DNA of 64,000 nucleotides from Hymenobacter frigidus (GTDB taxonomy: Bacteria; Bacteroidota; Bacteroidia; Cytophagales; Hymenobacteraceae), in contig NZ_BMGY01000003.1 of the NCBI RefSeq assembly GCF_014640435.1, forward strand, positions 1-64,000, read 5' to 3'. The translations under genes and the position numbers were made by a program. This document shows positions 25,130-31,718 of the stretch, piece after piece; within the stretch, counting starts at the first letter, position 1; every line of letters starts with the position of its first letter. The notes under the pieces are model-generated. The model saw only the letters and a program-made list of their open reading frames with translations, did not search any database and was not told the DNA's origin.

Positions 25130-26896
25130 CTACTGCACCCGGCCCGTGCCCAGCCAGCGCGCCACCGGGTAGCGGTTGTGGCCGGCCTCGTGGTAGGCCG
25201 AGTTCAGGTACACCCACTCCAGCTGGGCGGGGCCATTGGCGGCGAAGGCGGCGTTGGCGGCTTTCAGTTGCTCCAGGCGCTGGCGCAGGGCCGGGTCGCG
25301 GCGCAGCAGGTCGGCGGCCAGGTCTTCAAATACATAATCGGAGAAATGCTCTTTTTGCTGGAGCACGCTGTCGAAGAAGCCCCAGGCGAAAAAGGAGTCG
25401 GTGGCTTGGGGCTCCAGCGTTTCCATGAGGTAGCGGCTGGGCGCGGCGGCATCGAGGTACACCGCAAAGTCGCCTTGGTGAAAGGTGGTGGTTTCGGTGG
25501 TGGTGCGCAGGCGCACCTGGCTGTGCACGTAGTGGCCCTCAAAAGCCTTGGGCGTGGTCTTGAACTCCTCAAAGTGATATACTTCCACCGGCACGGTCAC
25601 GTCGTGGGCCAGCGGCTCCAGCGTGGCCCCGTTGCGGCGTAGGGTTTCAGCTACTTCGCCCCAGGCCTTGGGAATGAGGTAAGCCGTGGGCCGGCTGGCG
25701 GTGGTGGTCGGCTTGAAAGTGTTGAAGTACTTCACCGGCCGGGTGAAGGGCGCGGCGCGGTTGTAGTAGAGGCGGGGCTGGCCACTCACCTCGCTGGGCT
25801 TGTGGCTGGCTTCGTAGCCCCGGAACTGCACGGTTTCGTGCTGGCTGTCATCGAGCGCCCAAGTCAGGGGAAAGGTGGTTTGAGCGGCCATGTCGGCGGC
25901 GGCGGCGGCACGGGCCGCGGCTAGTGCCGCCGACTGCTGGCCTACGGTTTCGAGCATGGTTTTGAGGAAATCATACGTCGAGTGCACGCGGGGCGCGAAA
26001 GCCTTCAGCATGTGCGTTTCGGGCATGAAGCCGATGGTGTTGAACAGCGCCGCATAGCCGGTAGAGTAGCGCGGCGATTCCAGGAACGCCTGCAAACCGC
26101 TCTCGGGCGTTGGGCCCTCAAAGTCCACGTAGGGCGTCATGGGCCATTTTTTCTGCTTCATGCTCTTGTAGAGTGCGGGCAGTAGCTGCCTTTGCAAATA
26201 CGTGCCCAGTGCCGGGGCCAGCTTGCTGTGCTGGGTGGCAATGAGCGTCATCGTGTACTGGTAGTCGGCCCCGTTGGAGGTGTGGGTTTCAACAAAAATA
26301 TCGGGCTGCCATTTCTGAAAAAGCGCGGCAAATGACCGGGCATTGCGCGACTCCTGCTTGATGTAGTCGCGGTTCAAATCCAGGTGCCGCGCATTGCCCC
26401 GGAAGCCGTAGGCAGCCGGTCCGTTCTGGTTCACGCGGGTGGTGGCGTTGCGGTTCAGCATCCCGTCGATGTTATAAACCGGTACGATAACCACCGTGAC
26501 GTTGGCCAGCAGCTTCTGCCAGGACTTCTGCTGCAGCAGGTCGCGGGCCAGCATCATGCTGGCGTCGATGCCCTCCGGCTCGCCGGGGTGAATGCCGTTT
26601 TGGATGAACAGGATGCGGCGGTTTTTTCGGCGGGTGCTGGCGGGGTCGGCGTCGCCATCGGCGCTCAGCACTACTTCGTGCAAGGGCTGGCCCGCGTCGG
26701 TGGGGCCGGCCTCGGCCAGGTGCAGGTGCTGCGGGTAGGCGGCGGCCAGCTTCTGGTAGTAGGCGATGCACTCGGTGTAGGTGGCGGTCGTATTGCCGGC
26801 CGGGTCGTTTTCAAAAGGCGTGCGCCAGGCGGGGGCCGGAGCCGGCGGCAGAGTAGGGGCGAGGGTCATGAGTGAGGCGAGCAGGATGGCGAACAT
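25130..26896 (-). CDS. Secreted M14 family zinc carboxypeptidase
   Basis: This 588-residue protein has a signal peptide (about 1-18) and an M14 metallocarboxypeptidase domain. The Zn ligands are HPGE (H103, E106) and His205 in ETHTSNGAD, and the substrate-binding region contains NIDGMLNRN and LDLNRDY. It would trim C-terminal residues from peptides outside the cytoplasm. The C-terminal 250 residues are a further beta-rich domain. The ATG at 26896 is chosen because upstream sequence is repeat DNA. It has no operon partners; the convergent AAA+ gene is separated by a repeat. Confidence 0.9.
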   Translation of the reverse strand: MFAILLASLMTLAPTLPPAPAPAWRTPFENDPAGNTTATYTECIAYYQKLAAAYPQHLHLAEAGPTDAGQPLHEVVLSADGDADPASTRRKNRRILFIQNGIHPGEPEGIDASMMLARDLLQQKSWQKLLANVTVVIVPVYNIDGMLNRNATTRVNQNGPAAYGFRGNARHLDLNRDYIKQESRNARSFAALFQKWQPDIFVETHTSNGADYQYTMTLIATQHSKLAPALGTYLQRQLLPALYKSMKQKKWPMTPYVDFEGPTPESGLQAFLESPRYSTGYAALFNTIGFMPETHMLKAFAPRVHSTYDFLKTMLETVGQQSAALAAARAAAAADMAAQTTFPLTWALDDSQHETVQFRGYEASHKPSEVSGQPRLYYNRAAPFTRPVKYFNTFKPTTTASRPTAYLIPKAWGEVAETLRRNGATLEPLAHDVTVPVEVYHFEEFKTTPKAFEGHYVHSQVRLRTTTETTTFHQGDFAVYLDAAAPSRYLMETLEPQATDSFFAWGFFDSVLQQKEHFSDYVFEDLAADLLRRDPALRQRLEQLKAANAAFAANGPAQLEWVYLNSAYHEAGHNRYPVARWLGTGRVQ

Positions 26897-26966
26897 GAAT
26901 GCAAAAGAACGGTAGGAAGGAAGGATGGACGGAAAAGAAGGGCGGCCGGAGGATTGGCGGCAAAAA

Positions 26967-27158
26967 CCTCCCTCCTTACCAGTGAAGGAATGTGGCCGCG
27001 AAGCGAACACCGGAATGGTTGTGGCGTTAGGTTGGCGTTTGAAAAGCGACCGACCATCAAACAAACACTCCGTAACAGAGTATTCCAACGCCAACCAACG
27101 CCACAACCACCCCAGCCGGCGCGAAGCGCCGGCATCCCCTCCTTGTTAAGGAGGGGAG
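26967..27158. repeat. Decayed family B inverted repeat
   Basis: The two ends keep the family B architecture seen at 9181-9365: CTCCCTCCTT on the left and AAGGAGGGGAG on the right. Inside these are a GC-rich hairpin (CCGGCGCGAAGCGCCGG on the right arm), then GGTTGTGGCGTT and GGTTGGCGTT blocks repeated in inverted order. The left arm is diverged. The element sits between the divergent M14 and surE genes. Confidence 0.75.
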
Positions 27159-27172
27159 TTGTGCATCCGGGC

Positions 27173-27180
27173 TACCTTTG
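27173..27180 (+). promoter_or_regulatory. Candidate -7 box for surE
   Basis: TACCTTTG fits TAnnTTTG exactly and is 28 nt upstream of the surE start codon. It begins right after the family B repeat, so the -33 region would fall inside the repeat arm. Confidence 0.5.
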
Positions 27181-27207
27181 CCCACGTTCTAAAATCAACC
27201 CCACACT

Positions 27208-28074
27208 ATGCAAGCTGCCCTCCCGCGCCCCCTCATTCTTGTTTCCAACGACGACGGCATTACGGCCCCCGGCATTCGTCATCTCGTCGAAATAGTACAT
27301 GCTCTGGGGGCCGAAGTAGTGGTAGTAGCGCCCGATGCCCCGCAGTCGGGTATGGGCCACGCCATCACCATCGGCAATGCCCTGCGCCTGACCAAAAACC
27401 CGGTTTTTGGCCCCGATATCGAAGCCTACGAATGCTCCGGCACGCCCGCCGACTGCGTGAAAATCGCCAAGCACTACGTGCTGAAGGACCGCACGCCCGA
27501 CCTGGTGGTATCCGGCATCAACCACGGCTCCAACGCCTCGGTGAATGTGCTGTACTCGGGCACCATGTCGGCGGCCATTGAGGCCGCTATCGAGGGCCTG
27601 CCCGCCGTGGGCTTCTCGCTGTGCGAATACGGCCCGGAAGCCGATTTCTCGCACGTAGCCGAGTGGGTGACGCAAGTGTGCCGCCACGCGCTCGACCACG
27701 GCATACCCGCCGGCACGGCCCTGAACGTGAACATTCCCAAGAAATCTGACACGCCCATTGCCGGCCTGCGCCTGGGCCGCCAGGCCCGCGCCAAGTGGCA
27801 GGAAGAGTTCGACCGCCGCCTCGACCCCTACCAGCGGCCGTACTACTGGCTCATCGGCTCGTTCGTCAACCTCGATGCCGGGACCGACACTGACGAGTGG
27901 GCCCTGGCCAACAACTACGTTTCGGTGGTGCCCTGCCAGTTCGACCTCACCGCCGCCCACGGCCTCGACCAGCTCAGCGCCAACTGGCAGCTGCCAATGC
28001 CCGAAGCCAACATTGCCGCCGCCCCGCCCCAGCCCATTCCTTCGGGTGATTATGGCCCGGCCACCCAAAGTTAA
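27208..28074 (+). CDS. surE: SurE 5'-nucleotidase
   Basis: This 288-residue protein is SurE. It has the N-terminal metal-binding motif SNDDG (D15, D16), the conserved Ser in APDAPQSGMGHA (S47), the VSGINHGSN block (N105), and LYSGTMSAAIEA. SurE is a cytoplasmic survival-associated nucleotidase or exopolyphosphatase that hydrolyses nucleoside monophosphates. The start is the ATG at 27208. It has a C-terminal extension of about 15 residues rich in Pro and Ala beyond the core. It is monocistronic. Confidence 0.95.
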   Translation: MQAALPRPLILVSNDDGITAPGIRHLVEIVHALGAEVVVVAPDAPQSGMGHAITIGNALRLTKNPVFGPDIEAYECSGTPADCVKIAKHYVLKDRTPDLVVSGINHGSNASVNVLYSGTMSAAIEAAIEGLPAVGFSLCEYGPEADFSHVAEWVTQVCRHALDHGIPAGTALNVNIPKKSDTPIAGLRLGRQARAKWQEEFDRRLDPYQRPYYWLIGSFVNLDAGTDTDEWALANNYVSVVPCQFDLTAAHGLDQLSANWQLPMPEANIAAAPPQPIPSGDYGPATQS

Positions 28075-28142
28075 GTAGCCGTTGGCTTGTTGAATGATGG
28101 AGGAACGGCCATGCTGAGCGCACCCCAATGCATGGCCGTTCT

Positions 28143-28331
28143 TTATTTAATAGCCGGGTGCACCGTCTTTGGGTGTTCGGCCGAGTTCAGTGCTTTGCGC
28201 ACCACCACGGGGTGCGCCGAAAGGGACACGGGAGCCAGCGCCCCGCGATGCAGTGCCACTACTTCGGTGCCCAGGGCCACCACCAGCAGGAGCAGCAGGC
28301 CGGCAAATACGATTTTCAGTAGGATACGCAT
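28143..28331 (-). CDS. Small single-helix membrane protein downstream of the kinase gene
   Basis: This 62-residue protein has one N-terminal hydrophobic helix (about 4-26) and a short polar C-terminus rich in Val, Ala and His. It starts at an ATG 36 nt downstream of the stop codon of the sensor kinase C-terminal frame, on the same strand. Small membrane proteins are often found next to sensor kinases as modulators, but this is only a contextual suggestion. The codon use is compatible with a real gene, though no family is recognised. Confidence 0.45.
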   Translation of the reverse strand: MRILLKIVFAGLLLLLVVALGTEVVALHRGALAPVSLSAHPVVVRKALNSAEHPKTVHPAIK

Positions 28332-28367
28332 GACAGCTTCAATTACTGTTCGAAGCTAAACCGGCAC

Positions 28368-29069
28368 CTATGAAGGAGGCATGAACCCGGTAGAAACTCC
28401 CACCACAGGGCCAAATTCCAGGATAAAGACCGTTCCCCGGCCTACCTCGGACTCGGCCCGGAGCGTGGCCCCGTGGAAGCTGGCAATGGTTTGGGCAATG
28501 AGCAAGCCCAGGCCGTAGCCTTCGGGCGAGCCGGGGGCGTTGCCGTGAAAGCGTCGGAACCGGTCGAAGAGGTAGGGTAGGTGGTCGGCCGCAATGCCTG
28601 GCCCGGTATCGGCAACGCGCAGCGCGTAGCCGCCATTGGGCAGCGGCTGGCCAGTCACTATTATCTGGCCGCCCTCGTGGTTGTACTTGATGGCGTTCGA
28701 AAGCAGGTTGCGCAGCAGCGTGTGCAGTAAGCTAGCGTTGGCCTGCGGGCGAACGTCGTCGCCGGTCAGGTTGGTTTCCAGGGTAATGTCGCGCTGCTGC
28801 CGGCGGTCGTCCAGCTCTTCGGCCACGTCGGCCACTACCTCGGAGAGGCCCACCGTTTCGTCGCGCAGGTACTGTTCATTCTCGATGTTAGCGATGAGCA
28901 GCAGGGTGCGCACGGTGTTGCGCAGGCGGTAGAGCGTGCGCTGCGATTCGACCAGCTGTTGGGCATGCCGCTCGGGTAGGGTAGGGTAGGGTAGGGTAGG
29001 GTAGGGTAGGGTCCTGCAGCATGTTCTCAAAACGTGACTGCAGGATGCTGACCGGCGTGAGCAGCTCAT
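28368..29069 (-). CDS. Sensor histidine kinase, C-terminal part (out of frame with N-part)
   Basis: This frame carries the end of the second dimerisation helix (ERHAQQLVESQRTLYRL) and a complete HATPase_c domain: N-box NLLSNAIKYN, G1 ADTGPGI, G2 GYGLGLLIA and a closing GRGTVFILEFGP. It is in a different frame from the N-terminal part at 28888-29772; the switch is at the ACCCT repeat (28974-29012 on the plus strand). The open frame extends upstream of the repeat to an ATG at 29069, but that upstream part is antisensical with respect to the kinase frame. Without a frame change this piece is probably not made as a working protein. With one extra repeat unit it would join the N-part to give 469 residues. 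Confidence 0.8.
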   Translation of the reverse strand: MSCSRRSASCSHVLRTCCRTLPYPTLPYPTLPERHAQQLVESQRTLYRLRNTVRTLLLIANIENEQYLRDETVGLSEVVADVAEELDDRRQQRDITLETNLTGDDVRPQANASLLHTLLRNLLSNAIKYNHEGGQIIVTGQPLPNGGYALRVADTGPGIAADHLPYLFDRFRRFHGNAPGSPEGYGLGLLIAQTIASFHGATLRAESEVGRGTVFILEFGPVVGVSTGFMPPS

Positions 29070-29772
29070 GGCTGACGTTGCTCATAAACTCCCGCTCTTT
29101 GGCAAAAGCCGACTGCACTTGCCGCATCAGGGAGTTCAACCGTTCATCGAGCCGTCGAAAGTCAGTGGTATCAGTATCAATTAGTTCAAATCGGAAATCA
29201 GAAGGCTGGCGAATGCCCCGCAGCTTGCGGGCAATCAACTCACGCAACGGCCCCAGCAAGTAGTGGGCGAAGGCCGCATCGGTCACTACCGTGAGCAGCG
29301 AAGCCGCTACCAGCACCCACAGCGCCAGTTGCCGCAGCGTGGCCGTGAGCAGCTCCACGGTATCCAGCGATGACCTGATTTCAAGCCGGTAAGCCGGTTG
29401 GCCCGCGCTACTTGCGGGCCGGGCAAAGCTGAGAATGCGATAATCCTCCACCTGCTCATCCACCTGCCGGGGCTCTTCGAAGATGCGCTCCGGCGGCAGC
29501 GCCGCACCCACGGGCAGTTGGGTGAGGGTGATGTACTCCTGCTTGAAGATGTTGTAATCGGCGTAGGTTTCGGCCCGCTCGTCGCGCTCAAATGCCTGCA
29601 AGCCGTCGCGGGCTATCAGGGCCAGCACCCGCCGCTGCTTGTCGCGCAGGCGCTGGTCGGTGTGAGCTACGGCCACGCGCTGCACAATGGGTGGAATAAC
29701 CAGCGCCCCCAGCAACACCAGCAGCAGCTTAGACAGGGCATTGAACAGGGCCAGCTTGGCTTCGAGGCGCAT
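28888..29772 (-). CDS. Sensor histidine kinase, N-terminal part, truncated by frame shift at a repeat
   Basis: This frame encodes the sensor half of a two-component kinase. Two transmembrane helices (about 10-30 and 150-172, counting from ATG 29772) flank a periplasmic domain of about 120 residues. A HAMP-like linker and a HisKA dimerisation helix follow, with the phospho-acceptor His in SNVSHELLTPVS (about residue 235). After LQDP it enters TLPYP repeats and then runs out of frame (RAACPTAG...) to a stop at 28888, so no ATPase domain is made. The ATG at 29772 is preferred to the TTG at 29781. The cognate response regulator gene lies upstream (30049-30735). It is either a phase-variable OFF state, a pseudogene or an assembly artefact. 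Confidence 0.8.
   Translation of the reverse strand: MRLEAKLALFNALSKLLLVLLGALVIPPIVQRVAVAHTDQRLRDKQRRVLALIARDGLQAFERDERAETYADYNIFKQEYITLTQLPVGAALPPERIFEEPRQVDEQVEDYRILSFARPASSAGQPAYRLEIRSSLDTVELLTATLRQLALWVLVAASLLTVVTDAAFAHYLLGPLRELIARKLRGIRQPSDFRFELIDTDTTDFRRLDERLNSLMRQVQSAFAKEREFMSNVSHELLTPVSILQSRFENMLQDPTLPYPTLPYPTRAACPTAGRIAAHALPPAQHRAHPAAHR
28974..29012 (-). repeat. Pentanucleotide tandem repeat (ACCCT)7.8 inside the kinase gene
   Basis: On the plus strand GGGTA is repeated seven full times followed by GGGT, with no mismatches. On the coding strand this gives ACCCT units that encode Thr-Leu-Pro-Tyr-Pro cyclically in all three frames and never a stop. The tract lies at the turn between the two helices of the dimerisation domain, where length change should be tolerated. 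Each unit gained or lost shifts the reading frame by 5 nt. In the current copy number the C-terminal ATPase domain is out of frame. Plus one or minus two units restores it. Confidence 0.95.
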
Positions 29773-29885
29773 CTTCTTCAATTAAAAACTAAAAATGTGC
29801 GACGGTTATTTCTTGCGGGGCACTCTTCCTTCCGGTTGGGCTTGTCTTAGGGAAGGCACGAAGCTGTTTAGAAAGTCAAGAAGTC

Positions 29886-29984
29886 TGTCATCCTGAGCGC
29901 AGCGAAGGACCTTATCACAACTGAACGGTCTCGTTCAAGCGTGTTGTAGCCGGGATAAGGTCCTTCGCTGCGCTCAGGATGACA
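29886..29984. repeat. Intergenic inverted repeat, family A, well conserved
   Basis: Arms TGTCATCCTGAGCGCAGCGA and its complement, extending 31 bp (to CCTTATC / GATAAGG) with no mismatch. It lies in the 276-nt gap between the response regulator and its kinase gene. An outer inverted pair CTGTTTAGAAA / TTTCTAAACAG lies beyond both ends (about 29867 and 30003). Confidence 0.9.
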
Positions 29985-30048
29985 AACGCTCAAAAAAATT
30001 GATTTTCTAAACAGCTTCTATATGTGGCCGTTCTGCGCCCGCCAATTT

Positions 30049-30735
30049 TTAACTCCCTTCCGCCGCCCGGTAGCCGATGCCACGCACGGTTTCCAGAAAG
30101 TCGGCCGGGCTGAACTGAACCAGCTTCTTGCGCACGTTTTTGATGTGCACATCGATGTAGTTCGAGTCGGAGTCGTCCTCCAGTACATTGCCCCACAGGT
30201 GCTCGCCCAGCTGCAGGCGCGTAAGCACCCGGCCGCGGTGCAGCAGCAGGTAGTGCAGCAGGTCGAATTCCTTTTTGGTGAGGGGCACTTCCTGGCCGTC
30301 AAAGCGCACGATGCGGGCGTTGGGGTCCATGCTAAAGCCCTGGCCAAAGCTGATTTCGGGACGCTTCAGGTTGAACTTGCGGCGCGTGATGGCCTGCATC
30401 CGGCTGGTGAGCTCGAGCAGCGAGAACGGTTTGGGGAGGTAGTCATCGGCTCCCAGGTCAAGGCCGCGAATCCGGTCGTCGAGCGCACCACGTGCCGTGA
30501 GGATGATGAACGAGGCTTCCTGGCTCTCGTTGAGGCGGGCTTCTTTCAGCAGGTCGAGGCCGTCGCCGCCGGGCAGGCCCAGGTCGAGCAGCACGAAATC
30601 GTAGCTGCTCACGTAAAGCTTTTCCGACGCCTCGGCGTAGGTGAAAGCCGAATCGACCAGGTATTGGGCCTGGACCAGGAACTGGCGCATTTCCTGGTGC
30701 AGGCTTTTTTCGTCTTCGATGAGCAGAACGTGCAT
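30049..30735 (-). CDS. OmpR/PhoB-family response regulator
   Basis: This 228-residue protein has an N-terminal receiver domain and a C-terminal winged helix. The receiver has acidic residues EDE (7-9), phospho-acceptor Asp51 in VLLDLGLPGGDG, a Thr in ILTAR and Lys102 in YLPKPF. The DNA-binding domain shows VPLTKKEFDLLHYLLLHRG and the recognition helix/wing YIDVHIKNVRKKL...VRGIGYR. The ATG at 30735 is chosen (MHVLLIEDE); the long upstream extension is intergenic. It is upstream of the kinase gene, which is frame-broken, so in the present state it may lack its kinase. The target genes are unknown. Confidence 0.93.
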   Translation of the reverse strand: MHVLLIEDEKSLHQEMRQFLVQAQYLVDSAFTYAEASEKLYVSSYDFVLLDLGLPGGDGLDLLKEARLNESQEASFIILTARGALDDRIRGLDLGADDYLPKPFSLLELTSRMQAITRRKFNLKRPEISFGQGFSMDPNARIVRFDGQEVPLTKKEFDLLHYLLLHRGRVLTRLQLGEHLWGNVLEDDSDSNYIDVHIKNVRKKLVQFSPADFLETVRGIGYRAAEGS

Positions 30736-30936
30736 AATTTGGGAGGCTGGGCAGTGGGAGCGGTTTTGGCTCTGAAAGAGAGAGTTCAAGGAAAAATGCT
30801 GGGCCGGAAACTTACCCACAATTCTCGGTACCGTTGCGTGAACGGCACGTGAAGTTGCCCTATTTAAGTGTGGGTTCTCTGGTTTGTTTCGTACTTTCCT
30901 ACTCACTTTTTCTCCACATCTCTCCCGTAGCTTATT

Positions 30937-31560
30937 ATGAAAACACACGTTCTACAATGCTTGCTTTGGCTGGTCGTCGGCCTGGCTGCCACGGTGGGCA
31001 ATGCCGCCGCCCAAGCCCCCACCAAAGTCAAAATCAAATCCAAGCCCGTTGTGACCACTGTGTACATCGTGCGTCACGCCGAAAAAGACTCCACTTCCAA
31101 CCCCGCCGACCCTACGCTTTCGGCCCTGGGGCAGGTGCGGGCCCAGGCCCTGCGCCAGCTGCTGGTGCGCCGCCAGCCGGCCGCTTTGTTCACCACCAAC
31201 ACCACCCGTACCCGCGCCACTCTGGCCCCCTTAGCCGAGGCCCTGAAGGTGGAGCCCCAGGAGTATGACCCGCGCCGGGGCCGCGACTTGGCCGACCGCA
31301 TCCTGAAAGAATATCCTGGCAAAACGGTGGTTATCGTGGGCCATTCCAACACGGTGCTGTCGCTCATCGACGACTTTGGGCTGGTGCCTCCCGTGGATGA
31401 AATCGGCGAAAACGACTACGAATACCTGTTCACCGTGCGCCTGGCCGAAGGCACGATGCCCACGGTGGACATGCGCGGCTACGGGGCCGAGCGGCCGCGG
31501 GCAAGCGCCAAAACCAAAGCTGCGCCGGCAGCGATGATTCCGGCTGCTCCCGTTAAATAG
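30937..31560 (+). CDS. Secreted histidine phosphatase (phosphoglycerate mutase family)
   Basis: This 207-residue protein has a signal peptide (about 1-25, ending AAA) and a branch-2-like histidine phosphatase core. The catalytic RHG-type motif appears as VRHAEKD (the nucleophile His after Arg), with the second catalytic His in VIVGHSNTVLSLI. The C-terminal tail is rich in Ala, Lys and Pro. It would dephosphorylate a small molecule or sugar phosphate outside the cytoplasm. It is divergent from the response regulator gene, so the two may share the 200-nt control region. Confidence 0.88.
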   Translation: MKTHVLQCLLWLVVGLAATVGNAAAQAPTKVKIKSKPVVTTVYIVRHAEKDSTSNPADPTLSALGQVRAQALRQLLVRRQPAALFTTNTTRTRATLAPLAEALKVEPQEYDPRRGRDLADRILKEYPGKTVVIVGHSNTVLSLIDDFGLVPPVDEIGENDYEYLFTVRLAEGTMPTVDMRGYGAERPRASAKTKAAPAAMIPAAPVK

Positions 31561-31667
31561 TGCGCGGCGCCCCCTAGCTCGCCGCTCGCGGTTTTACCTA
31601 AGGGCGCGGGGGCTGCAAGCGGCCCGTTAAAATAACCCCGCCCGCAGCGTACGCCGGTTGGCTGCCG

Positions 31668-31675
31668 TACTTTCG
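31668..31675 (+). promoter_or_regulatory. Candidate -7 box for the M28 peptidase gene
   Basis: TACTTTCG, 44 nt upstream of the ATG at 31719, is one base from TAnnTTTG and identical to the box before the gene at 9435. Confidence 0.35.
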
Positions 31676-31718
31676 CCCGGTCTGGTAGCTTTCGCCGGGA
31701 TTTTCAGCTTGTTATCTT

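Noticed and set aside
25130..27106. M14 peptidase with a start far upstream (27106)
   Set aside because: The extra 70 residues come from the family B repeat and show no signal peptide; the ATG at 26896 opens directly into one.
28974..29012. GGGTA tract as telomere-like or origin repeat
   Set aside because: It lies within a coding region at a precise domain turn and is short; no replication genes or AT-rich DNA unwinding element are close.
30735..30948. N-terminal extension of the response regulator to 30948
   Set aside because: Receiver domains start at or near the first strand, and the extension overlaps the divergent phosphatase gene.
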